Shown here: in pieces, positions 8,827-17,943 of the stretch
Position numbering within the stretch: position 1 is the first letter of the stretch
Layout of the letters: the number at the start of each line of letters is the position of its first letter
Source: FEN-299 sp963727765
GTDB taxonomy: Bacteria; Acidobacteriota; Vicinamibacteria; Vicinamibacterales; Fen-181
Assembly (NCBI GenBank): GCA_963727765.1
Contig: CAVSGZ010000007.1
Span: forward strand, 1 to 64,000
DNA: 64,000 bases
Direction of reading: 5' to 3'
Program-made: the position numbers and the translations under genes
The notes under the pieces: generated by a model
The model's database searches: none
The model's input: only the letters and a program-made list of their open reading frames with translations
What the model was told of the DNA's origin: nothing

Positions 8827-10291
8827 ATGCATGCCGATCGCCTTCCGTTCCTCATGTTCGCAGTCGTCCTGATAGGGCTCTTGGCCGGCCTCAGTGCCTG
8901 CACCGTCGCAGATCCGGACCTGTGGGGGCACGTCCGGTTCGGGCAGGGCATTCTCGCGGCCGGCCACGTGGTCCGGTCGGATCCGTACTCGTTCACCAGT
9001 GACCAGGCGTGGACGAACCACGAGTGGCTTGCCGAGATCGTCATGGCCGGCGCCTATCGGCTTGGAGGCGTCCGCGGTCTGGTCGCGCTCTCCTCTGGCG
9101 TCGCCGCCCTCGTGCTCCTGCTCGCGGGTCGGCTCCTCAGGCGGACCGGCGTAGGTGAGCCGGCGACAATCGCCCTCCTTGCCATGTTGTTCGTCGGTAT
9201 TGGTTCGCAGTTGAACACGATTCGACCGCAACTCTTCTCGGTGCTCCTGTTCACGCTGATGCTCATGATTCAGAGTGTGGCGGAACGCGGGCGAAATGAG
9301 CACCTTCTGTGGCTCGCGCCGCTCTTCGCCCTGTGGGCAAATCTCCACGGCGGCTGGATCGTCGGACTTGGCATCCTGGGACTCTGGGCGGGCGTCGAAA
9401 CGGTCACGCGGCAGGTTTCGTGGAAGTGGTGCGTAGCCGCTGTCGCCCTCAGTATGGCCGGTTCGGCGATCAACCCTTACGGGTGGGGACTGTGGCTGTT
9501 TCTCTGGCAGACAGTGGGCCTCGGCCGCGCAGACATCACGGACTGGCAGTCGATCCTCGTGCGACCTTCCGGGCTCATTCCGTGGGCTCTCGCCGTCATC
9601 GTTATCGTCGTCGGGTGGCGTCGAAGACGCGGGATGGAGGCGCTACAGTTCATACCGCTAGCCGTCCTGGGGCTTCTCGCGCTCAAGGTCATCCGACTGG
9701 ATGCGTTCTTCGTCCTGGCGGCGGTGGTGATCCTCGGCCCCCTATGGGCCGGCCTCGGCCCAGTCCACTTCCCGCTGTCTCGGCGACCTGTCTTGAGCGA
9801 AGTTCTCGTCGTGGCGCTCATCGCCACCACGGGTCTCGCGATTGCCGCCCACCAGGCCCTGAAAGCCACAGCGTGTCTGCCCGTTGACTCGGAGCCAGGG
9901 ATGATGCCGGAGGGGGAGGCCGTCGCGTTTCTCAGGAGCAACGACCTCCATGGGAAGCTGTTGACCTGGTTCGACTACGGCGAGTACCGCGATCTGGCAC
10001 CTGGCGCCGCGACTCCTCGTCTCGTATGACGGACGTCGGGAGACGGTGTACCGGAGCGCGTGAAGAGACGGGCATCTGCGGTTCTACACGGGCCTGAACT
10101 CCGCGTACCCCGATCAGATCGGCGCCGACTACGTCTGGCTGCCGAACCAGCTTCCCGTGGTGAAGCTGCTTCCCGCTCGCGGCTGGGTACCCATTTTCAA
10201 AGGTCCCAGGTCGGTCATCTTCGCCCGATCGTCAGGCGACTTTCACGCCGTCGCGCCGGTCTCGGGACCGCGGTGTTTTCCGGGGCCGTGA
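8827..10291 (+). CDS. Polytopic membrane protein of unknown function (frameshifted C-terminus)
   Basis: Plus-strand gene inside the otherwise minus-strand Tad locus. The product has about nine to ten hydrophobic helices. Its N-terminal loop has DPDLWGHVRFGQGI and SDPYSFT..HEWLAE, a pattern of bacterial membrane proteins that resemble GT-C glycosyltransferases but have no established function. The main frame stops at 10029. An extra base near 9990 (gagtaccgcgat) breaks it, and removing it gives YAIWHLAPRLLVSYDGRRETVY. A second break near 10052-10065 leads to GLNSAYPDQIGADYVWLPNQ and a stop at 10289-10291. The start could be 8758 instead of 8827. Confidence 0.6.
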
Positions 10292-10315
10292 AAGTCGCCG
10301 CGCAGCGTTGACTAC

Positions 10316-11410
10316 TCAGGGTTGGGGCGAGGGTCCCGAGACGGTAGCGTCGGAACGAGGGCCGATCAGGCGATCCACACCCAGCACCAAGCCGGCGACG
10401 GCTACTCCGGCTGGCAGGTCGATCAAGTAGTGATAGCCCAGTATGACTGTGCTCGCGCACATGGCGAGATTGACTGGCAGGAAAGACCAGAAATGAACGG
10501 GTCGGTGCCTCCAGCTTGCCTGGAGCACGACAGCGACTGCCGCGTGGAGACTTGGCAACGCCACAAAGTAGCCGAAGCCGTTGACGGGCTGTGATGCTCT
10601 CACGGCTAGGAACTCGGCTGTTATGTTCCGCATCAGGGCGTAGGTTGAGGTGTCCTGCCACTCGCGGCGGAACGACTCCGGAAAATAGGTGAACGGGCTG
10701 ACCGTCGGGTACAAGGCGAAGACGACGAGGCCCAACCAGTAGCAGCCGAATAAGACCCAGAGGAACCTGGTGAGACACCTCCCCCTCAGGAGGAGTACCG
10801 CGAGGAGAACCTCAGGAAATGCCAGCAGGTACGCTCTCTCGCGCGCTCCGAACAAGAGGCGAGAACTTACGAGGGGAAAGAAACCTGCGTAGACTCCGGG
10901 CGAGGCCTTTCCCCAGTGGAAGACCATCAAATCGATCTGTCGGAGTGCGGGGTCGTGCAAGCGGCCGAGCGCGGTAGCCAGGATGGCGTAATTCATGTTC
11001 CAGACGCCCGCGTATCCCACGAACAACGCGATGATCGCGAGGCACAGGGGAAGCAGCGATGCCTTGTTCTTAGCGGCCCACACGACCCCCGTGGCCAACA
11101 TTGCCAGAGAAAAGGCTGTGAACAGTTCACCCTCTAATCGGATCGGCGAGAGGAACAACAGGCCAAGGGTACAGCCACCAGCAGCCCTCAGTAAACGCCG
11201 CGACGTCAGGCGTCGCTCGAGGAAGCCGGTCGTCCAGGCCATTCCTAGAGCGGAAGGGAGGAACACCAGCGATATTGCAGTCAGAAAACTCGCTGGGAGG
11301 ACGGGGTGTATCCCAACGATGCCCAGCGAAATCCGGGACGCCGCGTACACACCCGCCAGACAACCGATCAGCATCGTCATTGGGGAAGACAAGGCGCGCC
11401 AGTAGGCCAT
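10316..11410 (-). CDS. PAP2-superfamily membrane phosphatase or phosphotransferase
   Basis: About 364 residues with about nine membrane segments. The C-terminal part has the histidine motifs of the PAP2/Aur1-like fold: ALPSLHAAVAV (second motif, about residue 285) and GYHYLIDLPAGVAVA (third motif, His plus Asp). Such enzymes act on lipid phosphates or transfer head groups; the substrate here is unknown. I start at the ATG at 11410 (MAYWRALSS) because the frame upstream overlaps the previous gene and is non-coding in style. It follows the DUF362 gene by 64 bases. Confidence 0.75.
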   Translation of the reverse strand: MAYWRALSSPMTMLIGCLAGVYAASRISLGIVGIHPVLPASFLTAISLVFLPSALGMAWTTGFLERRLTSRRLLRAAGGCTLGLLFLSPIRLEGELFTAFSLAMLATGVVWAAKNKASLLPLCLAIIALFVGYAGVWNMNYAILATALGRLHDPALRQIDLMVFHWGKASPGVYAGFFPLVSSRLLFGARERAYLLAFPEVLLAVLLLRGRCLTRFLWVLFGCYWLGLVVFALYPTVSPFTYFPESFRREWQDTSTYALMRNITAEFLAVRASQPVNGFGYFVALPSLHAAVAVVLQASWRHRPVHFWSFLPVNLAMCASTVILGYHYLIDLPAGVAVAGLVLGVDRLIGPRSDATVSGPSPQP

Positions 11411-11474
11411 CCGTGCTCCGACGGAACTACTCGGGGAGGCGGAACCAGAGTGCTCTTGAGGAATGGGAGCCAAG

Positions 11475-12470
11475 TTATTCGCTTGCCTGTAGCGACCTGA
11501 ATCGGTCCACCACCGCGAATCGCGTCGCGTAGCGCGCAATCCGCTCGCCACGCTGGTCGACCCGTGCGGCGTCGAGATTGCCAAGGAAGTCAGCGGCCTT
11601 CGCGAGATAGTCCAACCGGCGAGGATCGAATCCAATGACGCGGGCGCACGTTGCGTCCACGGCGACTGTATCGGTCCCCATCGCGATGAACCCCATGGGC
11701 CGCGGCTTGCCCATGATCGGGCCGTCGCCTTCCATCGCTACGACGGCGTCCACGATCGTGAGGCCTGGGCGGAGCGTCGCATTCAAATCGACGATCGACT
11801 CGGGGATGCCGTGGACGTGCAGGAAGTTCTTCGGCCAGCCGTAGACGGCGCCGGGGACGACACCGAACAGGTTCTTCATCCCGCACGTCATCCCCGCCCA
11901 GTGGTGGGTCTTGAGCTTGGCCATCGACACGAACAGATCCGCCGATAGCACAGAGGCTGGCAGCAGGATGCTCTCGAGCCCCATGAACCGGCTCCTCAGG
12001 CTGACGGTCCTGACATCGTCCTGGTTGAGATCGACGAACGGGACCCGCAATTCCCGCAACTGGTCGTAAAGACCGCTCGACACCAACAGGTACTCGATGT
12101 CCCGACGATGGCCGGGGCCTTCGCCGACCGCCACCGAGGCGGCCCCGGCGCGGAGCATCGCAACCGCCGCGCCCGCCACGACCATCGGGTTGGTGTTGAT
12201 GCAGGAGTCGTTCTCGTATTCGACCAGGTTCGGCTTCAGCAGCACTCGCTTCCCGCGCACGTCCACACGCAGCGTCTCGAGGCCGCAGGAGATCACGTCC
12301 GCGAAGTCCACCCGGTAGTCAGCGGCGGGGAAGAGACCAACGGCGGACCGAGCCGGGACGGCAAAGCGGCTGCGGTCGTAGCGCGGACGACACGCGGCCA
12401 CCGCCGCCAGGAAAGGCAGCGCCAGGATCTCGCGGCGCGTCCATTCAAAGGGCAAGCGCGTTTGGTCCAT
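11475..12470 (-). CDS. DUF362-family protein with export signal
   Basis: A 331-residue DUF362 protein. The N-terminus WTRREILALPFLAAVAAC has a twin-arginine-like and lipobox-like character, so it may be exported and lipidated at Cys27. Conserved stretches include KRVLLKPNLVEY, NTNPMVVAGA, LFVSMAKLKTHHWAGMTCGMKNLFG and GFDPRRLDYL. Some DUF362 proteins carry ferredoxin clusters, but none is seen here. Biochemical function is not known. It overlaps the cyclase-fold gene upstream by 26 bases, indicating a tightly coupled pair. Confidence 0.85.
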   Translation of the reverse strand: MDQTRLPFEWTRREILALPFLAAVAACRPRYDRSRFAVPARSAVGLFPAADYRVDFADVISCGLETLRVDVRGKRVLLKPNLVEYENDSCINTNPMVVAGAAVAMLRAGAASVAVGEGPGHRRDIEYLLVSSGLYDQLRELRVPFVDLNQDDVRTVSLRSRFMGLESILLPASVLSADLFVSMAKLKTHHWAGMTCGMKNLFGVVPGAVYGWPKNFLHVHGIPESIVDLNATLRPGLTIVDAVVAMEGDGPIMGKPRPMGFIAMGTDTVAVDATCARVIGFDPRRLDYLAKAADFLGNLDAARVDQRGERIARYATRFAVVDRFRSLQASE

Positions 12471-13356
12471 GCATCCCAGCCGTCAAGGCACACCGCACCA
12501 AGCCAATCACGGAGTGGTTCCCAAGAAACGCGCTCTTCTGCCACGCCGCCGCCAGCGCGGCTTCGACCTCTGCGGTCGGCAGGGCGTAGACGCGAAAGCA
12601 GAGGAGCGAGAGCCCGAGTGCCAGGCCCGCGGGCTCGTGAGGCCACTGGCGGAGCAGGTACTCGGCAGATTGTCGCACCTCCGGCCGGGCGCGGCGGTCC
12701 TGCAGCGCGGCCAGTGCGAGCGCCGTCGAGGAGACGTAGGCGTGGAGATGCTGCCCCAGGACTTCGCTATTGCCGTAATTCCAGCCGCCTCCCGGGCACT
12801 GGCGGTCGAACAGCAGCCGCTCGGCCTGCTCGAGTCGTTCCCGGCTGCCGGGCGGTCGTTGCCCGACGCCGCACTTCTTGAGAGCGAGTGTGCACCAGGC
12901 CGTTGGTTCGACCCACCCGAAGGCATCCTCGGTCCACGGCCAGCCGACCAGCGAATTGTCTTGTCGGACTGGTGAATTCCAATTCCAGGCCGTCTCGGAC
13001 CGGACGCCGACAATGCCGGCAAGCAGCCGCCGCTGGACCTGGTCGTCGGCGGGCTCTGCGAACACCGATGTGCGGGCCGCCGTGAAGACCAGGCTCGCCA
13101 GGCCGTTGAACGCGAGGTTGGGGGGAAGCACCGGCTCGGCGATCAGCCCGCCCGCGCGCTGCCATTTCGCGAGCAGGTGAAGGCCGGCGTCCATAAAGGC
13201 CGCGTCTTCCGGGCGGCGGTCTTCGAGCAGCGCGAGAAGGGCCCAGCAGGTGGGCTCCAGGCGGCTGGATTTTCCGGCATAGTACGCCCAACCGCCGTCG
13301 GCGTTTCTCCCCGCGATCAGGGCGTCGCGGAGATGGCTCGCAAGTTCAGTCGGCAT
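12445..13356 (-). CDS. Squalene-cyclase/prenyltransferase-fold (alpha-alpha toroid) protein
   Basis: A 303-residue soluble protein made of repeats of the terpenoid-cyclase toroid type: NADGGWAYYAGKSSRLEPTCW, DAFGWVEPTAWCTLAL, CPGGGWNYGNSEV, then STALALAALQDR. These QW-like repeats recall squalene cyclases and prenyltransferase beta subunits. The length is about half that of a full squalene-hopene cyclase and the DxDD catalytic motif is not seen, so cyclase activity is doubtful. Its 26-base overlap with the DUF362 gene argues for a joint role. Confidence 0.8.
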   Translation of the reverse strand: MPTELASHLRDALIAGRNADGGWAYYAGKSSRLEPTCWALLALLEDRRPEDAAFMDAGLHLLAKWQRAGGLIAEPVLPPNLAFNGLASLVFTAARTSVFAEPADDQVQRRLLAGIVGVRSETAWNWNSPVRQDNSLVGWPWTEDAFGWVEPTAWCTLALKKCGVGQRPPGSRERLEQAERLLFDRQCPGGGWNYGNSEVLGQHLHAYVSSTALALAALQDRRARPEVRQSAEYLLRQWPHEPAGLALGLSLLCFRVYALPTAEVEAALAAAWQKSAFLGNHSVIGLVRCALTAGMHGPNALAL

Positions 13357-13374
13357 GTCAGGCCGCGCGCAGTG

Positions 13375-14730
13375 CTACTTGCTGAGCCTCAGGATGATGC
13401 TCTTGATCTTCTGGAATGCCGAATTCAGCTGGCTCGCGTCGGCAGCATACACGTACGTACCGGTCGGCTGCGCCGCGTTATACGTGTCGGAATTCGACGC
13501 GTTGGCAAGCCGCATGAGGATATTGGCTCCGTACTCGCTCGACCCGTAAGAGCACGTGGTGACTTCGTTGCTGTTCAGATTCGCGCCAAGGCCGATGGAG
13601 TAAATGGTGATCGCCGCGTTGCCCGCGCCCCCGCGTGCCGCGTTGGCCACGTTCTCCAGCATGTTCCTGGCCGCTTTGTTCACGTTGCACCAGCTGTTGG
13701 TGACCGGGCTGCCTGAAAGGGTTCGAGCGCCGTTGAAACTCGCGAGATTCACCGTGCCCGTATAGTCGCTCACGGGCAGGGTCAGAATATTGGTGGCAGT
13801 ACCTGCGGAACTATTCATGCTGTTGATGGTGTAGAGGTCCTGCGGATTACCGCTTTGCGTGCCCTGCGACCAGAGCCCACCCTCCACGATAATGGGGTTG
13901 TGGTGTGAATCGGAGCCGTTGGTGAAGTCGCCTGACACGATGTTCGGCGCGCCGTCACTGAAAAAGACGATCACCCTCAACGTCGAGCGGATATTCGCAG
14001 GGATCGCATCGAGCTCCGACTTGGCAATCCTCATCGCCTCTTCTGAGTTCGTCGCGCCGACCGCGCTTGCGCTGTTTATGTGCCCAACCAGGTTCGACTT
14101 CGTGTAGCCCCGGTTTGCGTCCTTGTTGATCGGATCGGTCAGCACGGCGCCGGAAGCAAATGTGACAAGGCCGATCCGGTCCCCTCCCGTTCCCTCCTGG
14201 AAACCACTCACGAACATCACGGCCGCGCTCTGCAGGGCGCTGAACGTCCCTGAAGGTGAATTCAGCGATCCAGAGCAGTCGAGGACGATCATCATGTCCA
14301 GCGTCTTGACCGTGGCTTCTGCCGAAGAGAAGACCGTGATCGGTATGTTGAAGATCCGGCCGAAGAACACCGGGGCCACGGCTGACGCCGAGATGTCGAT
14401 GGTCCAGGTGCCGGCGTTGTTCACGATCTTGTCGATGCTGAGCGCTTGAGTTGTCGTTCCCAGGAAGCCCGTTGGGAAGTTCGCGGCAAAGAAGCTGGTC
14501 GCGGCCTGCGTGGCATTCGCCTTTCGCGTGGCGTCGTCGGCGCCGTTCTTCACCGACCTTCCGGCTTCAAGAGCGGCGGCATCGACAGCCGAGTTGAGTT
14601 TGGCCTTGATCGCATAGGCCATCCCCAGGTCAACGGCGAAAGCGCACAGCGCAATCAGCAGCAGGAGCACGATCGCCGTCAGGACCAGAGCCTGTCCCTC
14701 CGTACGTCTCAGCAGCGACTTGAGTCCCAT
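13375..14730 (-). CDS. tadG: TadG-like pilus protein with von Willebrand A domain
   Basis: A 451-residue protein. It has an N-terminal TadE/G-type hydrophobic segment (GQALVLTAIVLLLLIALCAFAVDLG, residues 12-36) and a long coil (KAKLNSAVDAAALEAGRSV). A vWA domain from about 145 has MIDAS residues DCSGS (151-155) and, later, FSDGAPN. The mature Glu5 of pseudopilins is absent (GQALVL), as is usual for TadG. It is likely anchored in the inner membrane with the vWA domain in the periplasm. It is 29 bases downstream of the TadE gene. Confidence 0.88.
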   Translation of the reverse strand: MGLKSLLRRTEGQALVLTAIVLLLLIALCAFAVDLGMAYAIKAKLNSAVDAAALEAGRSVKNGADDATRKANATQAATSFFAANFPTGFLGTTTQALSIDKIVNNAGTWTIDISASAVAPVFFGRIFNIPITVFSSAEATVKTLDMMIVLDCSGSLNSPSGTFSALQSAAVMFVSGFQEGTGGDRIGLVTFASGAVLTDPINKDANRGYTKSNLVGHINSASAVGATNSEEAMRIAKSELDAIPANIRSTLRVIVFFSDGAPNIVSGDFTNGSDSHHNPIIVEGGLWSQGTQSGNPQDLYTINSMNSSAGTATNILTLPVSDYTGTVNLASFNGARTLSGSPVTNSWCNVNKAARNMLENVANAARGGAGNAAITIYSIGLGANLNSNEVTTCSYGSSEYGANILMRLANASNSDTYNAAQPTGTYVYAADASQLNSAFQKIKSIILRLSK

Positions 14731-14759
14731 GGCGTGTCCTCTGCAAGTTCAGGGCGTCA

Positions 14760-15287
14760 TCAAAAGATCGAACGCGAGGCTAGCATCGGCGCGAACAGGC
14801 TCCCCAGGAAGACGCTCTGGTATTGGTAGTACACCTCAACGCCATATGCCACCTGTCCTGGAGAAAGCGTGATCCCTCCAAGGGCCGCTGCCGACGCGTT
14901 CATGGCCGGCTTCGCGCTGAGTGTGCTTCCGTTCCAGTCGACTTCCAGGGTTATCCGGTTCGCGCCATTGACACATTCAACCTTGTACATGTACATCATG
15001 CCCTGGGCTGTCATGTTGAGCGGCTGCGCCGTCTGTCCGACCAGGTTCATGACGTTCTGGAAGTCGGTCGAGTCGTTGCCTGAGAGATTCTGGTTGGCCC
15101 GCGAAATGAGGTTTGCTGCCTCCCGGCTCATGTTCGTGATGACGGCTTGTGCGTGGATCGCCCTGCCATAATCGAAGACCCCCATCATCAGCACCAGGAG
15201 CAGGGGAACCGCCAGCGCGACCTCGACGATCGCCTGGCCTTTCTCCCCGGATAACCGGTCGATGGGACGAGAACGGGTCTTCTGCAT
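14760..15287 (-). CDS. tadE: TadE-like pseudopilin
   Basis: A 175-residue protein with a basic leader, then GEKGQAIVEVALAVPLLLVLMMGVFDYG. The Gly-Gln junction and Glu at mature position 5 match a TadE-type prepilin cleaved by TadV. The rest is a small extracytoplasmic domain with several strands. The ATG at 15287 (MQKTRSRPID) is two bases downstream of the previous stop, so the pair is translationally linked. Confidence 0.9.
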   Translation of the reverse strand: MQKTRSRPIDRLSGEKGQAIVEVALAVPLLLVLMMGVFDYGRAIHAQAVITNMSREAANLISRANQNLSGNDSTDFQNVMNLVGQTAQPLNMTAQGMMYMYKVECVNGANRITLEVDWNGSTLSAKPAMNASAAALGGITLSPGQVAYGVEVYYQYQSVFLGSLFAPMLASRSIF

Positions 15288-15289
15288 GA

Positions 15290-15751
15290 TCACTGGGGTG
15301 GCTCGTTGACCACCGTCGCCTTGACCGTGAAGGTGTACATGCCGTTTGCAAAGAAGGGCTTGAGGAACGGCGTCAAGAGCGGCCACGAATACTTGAGGCT
15401 TACGGTGATTGGCTGCTGCGGTGTGCCGCAGGTGCCGTCGCTTATGACGGCACCGGAGGTGCTGGTGACGCTTCCGAGTGTCTGCGCGCTGATGACCGGC
15501 GTCTTCGAGGCATTCGCGTTCTGGGCGTAAAACCCCATGGACTGCGCGTTGATGTTGGCAATCATGGCCGCAGCGCAACTGGAGCCGGGAGTGATCACGG
15601 CGAGGCGGGAGCCTGACCTCACGGCATGCTGCATGGTCTCCTGGACGAAGAACATCAGGGCGAAGTCCATCATGGTGAACAGGAACGTAAAGAAGAGGAC
15701 GGCGGCCAGCGCGAACTCGACCAATGCCTGTCCATTTTCCTGCCTGAGCAT
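15290..15751 (-). CDS. tadF: TadF/TadE-like pseudopilin
   Basis: A 153-residue protein starting MLRQENGQALVEFALAAVLF, with Gly then Glu at mature position 5 as in TadE/F pseudopilins. A hydrophobic helix follows, then a periplasmic region with two cysteines (SSCAAAM, DGTCGTP) that may form a disulfide. I use the ATG at 15751; an upstream in-frame ATG at 15817 would add 22 residues before an unusual leader. TadE and TadF are hard to tell apart from sequence alone. Confidence 0.85.
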   Translation of the reverse strand: MLRQENGQALVEFALAAVLFFTFLFTMMDFALMFFVQETMQHAVRSGSRLAVITPGSSCAAAMIANINAQSMGFYAQNANASKTPVISAQTLGSVTSTSGAVISDGTCGTPQQPITVSLKYSWPLLTPFLKPFFANGMYTFTVKATVVNEPPQ

Positions 15752-15840
15752 CGGAGCCCCTTGTGGTCTTTCAGCCACTCTTGATGCTTCGTAGTTCATC
15801 ATCGAAACCGCCAGCAAGAAACACCATGCCGAAGTCGAAC

Positions 15841-16290
15841 TTAAGCAAAACCGGTGCCATGGCCCGGATCGACGGCCACCTCCACCGGGGGCGCGGCCTC
15901 AACAGCGAGCCTGTCGCCCGCCCGCGTCCCCGACTGCCTGATCGTGCCAACCCCTCCCTCGACGACGGCGAAGGCGCGCCAAGCCAGTGCGATGCGCCAG
16001 GGGCGAACGTTCGGGCAGGTCTTCACCACGGTGCCGTCCCTCGCCACAAATATAATATCGAGCGGAAACCGCATGAAGAACATATGTACGCTGTTGCTGG
16101 GCGCGATCACCATCACGCTGCCCGGGATCAGGCCGTCGCGCCCGAGCAGCCCGCGGTTGCGAGCCGCCGACTCGAAGGCCGGCTCGATGCGCGTCGCCAG
16201 AACCGTCCCGCGGTCCACGTTGACCAGGTGATGAGTCGCTTCCGGCCGATCGAGCATCGGGGAGAGAAACATCGCGCACATCAGAGACAC
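15841..16290 (-). CDS. DUF192 (COG1430) protein
   Basis: A 149-residue protein with the DUF192 core: FESAARNRGLLGRDGL, SVHMFFMRFPLDIIFVARDG and TRAGDRLAVE. The SVHxFFMRFPxD stretch is diagnostic. The family is widespread and of unknown function; it is often found next to Tad-pilus TadE genes, as here. It overlaps the sigma-54-type regulator gene by 10 bases. The first ATG may be too early: an in-frame ATG at residue 12 (MLDRPEATH) is also possible. Confidence 0.9.
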   Translation of the reverse strand: MSLMCAMFLSPMLDRPEATHHLVNVDRGTVLATRIEPAFESAARNRGLLGRDGLIPGSVMVIAPSNSVHMFFMRFPLDIIFVARDGTVVKTCPNVRPWRIALAWRAFAVVEGGVGTIRQSGTRAGDRLAVEAAPPVEVAVDPGHGTGFA

Positions 16291-17495
16291 TCGTCGCCGC
16301 CCAGGGCCACCTGCAGGCCGGACCGGGGCAACCGAGGGTCGCGCGCGTCGCTCTTCTGCGCGGCCGCCCGGCCGCCGGCACCGCCGCTTGCTGCGCCGCC
16401 CCGAAATGGGCGGAAATCCACCACGCAGTCGTGTGTCGCCAGGAAGTTCAGGAAGCGCTTGTAGTCGGTCGATGGCATGCCGAACAGGCGAACCAGCGTG
16501 CGATAGTTGCCAAGGGTCGTCGCCAGGCCACGTCCCACCAGATCACGGATGTCGCGCCGTGTCAGGTCGCGCGCGAGAAACAGCGGATGGACGTGCTCCC
16601 AGAACGACACGGTGCCCTCGGTGAGCGACTTGTAGAGGTCGTCGGCCAGTTGCCGCCGCCGCTCTCGCACCTCCAGGAACCGCTCCGCGCGTCCGGGCTG
16701 CATCGGCACCGGCAGATCATCGGGCTCGATCACGTCGCCGGGGCTCGTCCAGATGAGCCGCTCGACGACATTTTGCAGCTCGCGCACGTTGCCGGGCCAA
16801 CGGTAGGTCTCGAGGGCGCGCAGCGCTTCGTCGCTGAAGCGGATCTTCCGCTCGGCTTTCGACAACATGTGGAGAACGAGCGCATTGATATCCGCGGGGC
16901 GCTCGCGCAGCGGCGGCACGTGAATGTGCACGACGTCGAGGCGGTAGAGCAGGTCCTCCCGGAACTGGCCGGACGACACGGCTTGGTGAAGGTCTCGATT
17001 CGTGGCGGCAATGACCCGGACGTCCACCCGCTCGCGCCCATGGTCGGCGCCGACGGGCTGGATCTCGCCGCTCTCGAGGAAACGGAGGAGCAGCACCTGC
17101 ATCCGCAGGCTCATGTCGCCCACTTCGTCGAGAAAGATCGTGCCGTTGTGCGCGAGCCGCAGCTTGCCGGCCGCGTCGCGCACGGCGTCCGTGAAGGAGC
17201 CCTTCACGTGGCCGAACAGCTCTGACTCGAGCAGGCTTTCGGGGACGCCAGCGCAGTTGACGGCCACAAACGCGGAGGCCGATCGCTTGGAGTGGAAGTG
17301 GACGAGCTGCGCGATCAGATCCTTGCCGACGCCGCTCTCGCCGGTGATGAGCACCTTCGCGTCGCTGACGGCCACCCGCCTGGCTAGCGAGCAAAGATCC
17401 CGCAACGCGTCGCTCCGGCCGACGATGAGCGGCTCGGCGACGCCGGCAGCCACGGTCGGCAACGACAGTGCGCTATCGGGCGTTTCAGCTATCAC
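16281..17495 (-). CDS. Sigma-54-type AAA+ regulator with altered GAFTGA loop
   Basis: A 404-residue protein with no receiver or GAF domain. The AAA+ domain covers about 24-260: Walker A GESGVGKD (52-59), Walker B TIFLDEVGD (119-127), sensor stretch ATNRD and the arginine region FREDLLYRLDV. The loop that touches sigma-54, normally GAFTGA, reads GSFTDA (99-104). Instead of a Fis-type helix-turn-helix, the C-terminus has a conserved-looking domain (FWEHVHPLFLARDLTRRDI, then GLATTLGNYRTLVRLFGMP). It is first in the Tad transcription order and probably controls the locus, but sigma-54 activation is uncertain. Confidence 0.85.
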   Translation of the reverse strand: MIAETPDSALSLPTVAAGVAEPLIVGRSDALRDLCSLARRVAVSDAKVLITGESGVGKDLIAQLVHFHSKRSASAFVAVNCAGVPESLLESELFGHVKGSFTDAVRDAAGKLRLAHNGTIFLDEVGDMSLRMQVLLLRFLESGEIQPVGADHGRERVDVRVIAATNRDLHQAVSSGQFREDLLYRLDVVHIHVPPLRERPADINALVLHMLSKAERKIRFSDEALRALETYRWPGNVRELQNVVERLIWTSPGDVIEPDDLPVPMQPGRAERFLEVRERRRQLADDLYKSLTEGTVSFWEHVHPLFLARDLTRRDIRDLVGRGLATTLGNYRTLVRLFGMPSTDYKRFLNFLATHDCVVDFRPFRGGAASGGAGGRAAAQKSDARDPRLPRSGLQVALGGDECL

Positions 17496-17943
17496 CCATC
17501 CTCCAGCCCGAATGGCGTCAAGCGCGAACTGACGAACAGTGTAGCATGACGGCTGCCAACTCCTGGAGTCCTGACTTGGCTAGATTCTGGCGCTGGGTAG
17601 ACATCGTCCCGTCGCCCACCAGACATTGACGCGTTGCAGAGAGGTCGAAGAACAGGCTCCATATGGGGTATCGGGTCAAGACCCTGTGATGATGAGGCCA
17701 GCGGTTCACCAAGACGCCCAAGGCGAACGCAGTTTTGGTCAATCGACAAAAAGTTGTTCTGGGGCAGACATTATTCCGCGGAGCGATGGCAAAGTAGAAT
17801 TCTGTCCGTCGGCCTCCTCATTCCGATGGCGTCAAGCGTAGCGCTGACGCTGCCCCGGGGCGTGGCTTTTTGTGCGATACTGCGGGCCTCGCGCGTGAGC
17901 AGACCAGCGTGACAGCCGTGTAGCGGGGGCAAGTCGCTCTGCC
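17496..17943. other. Divergent intergenic region, no gene seen
   Basis: 448 bases between the minus-strand Tad locus and the plus-strand polysaccharide cluster. It is less GC-rich than its flanks, with several short open frames that have no coding character. It must hold promoters for one or both directions. I could not recognise a clear -24/-12 (TGGCAC-N5-TTGC) or -35/-10 pair. Confidence 0.5.

Noticed and set aside
12445..13356. Functional squalene-hopene cyclase
   Set aside because: The protein is only about 300 residues and lacks the DxDD motif; only the fold is supported.
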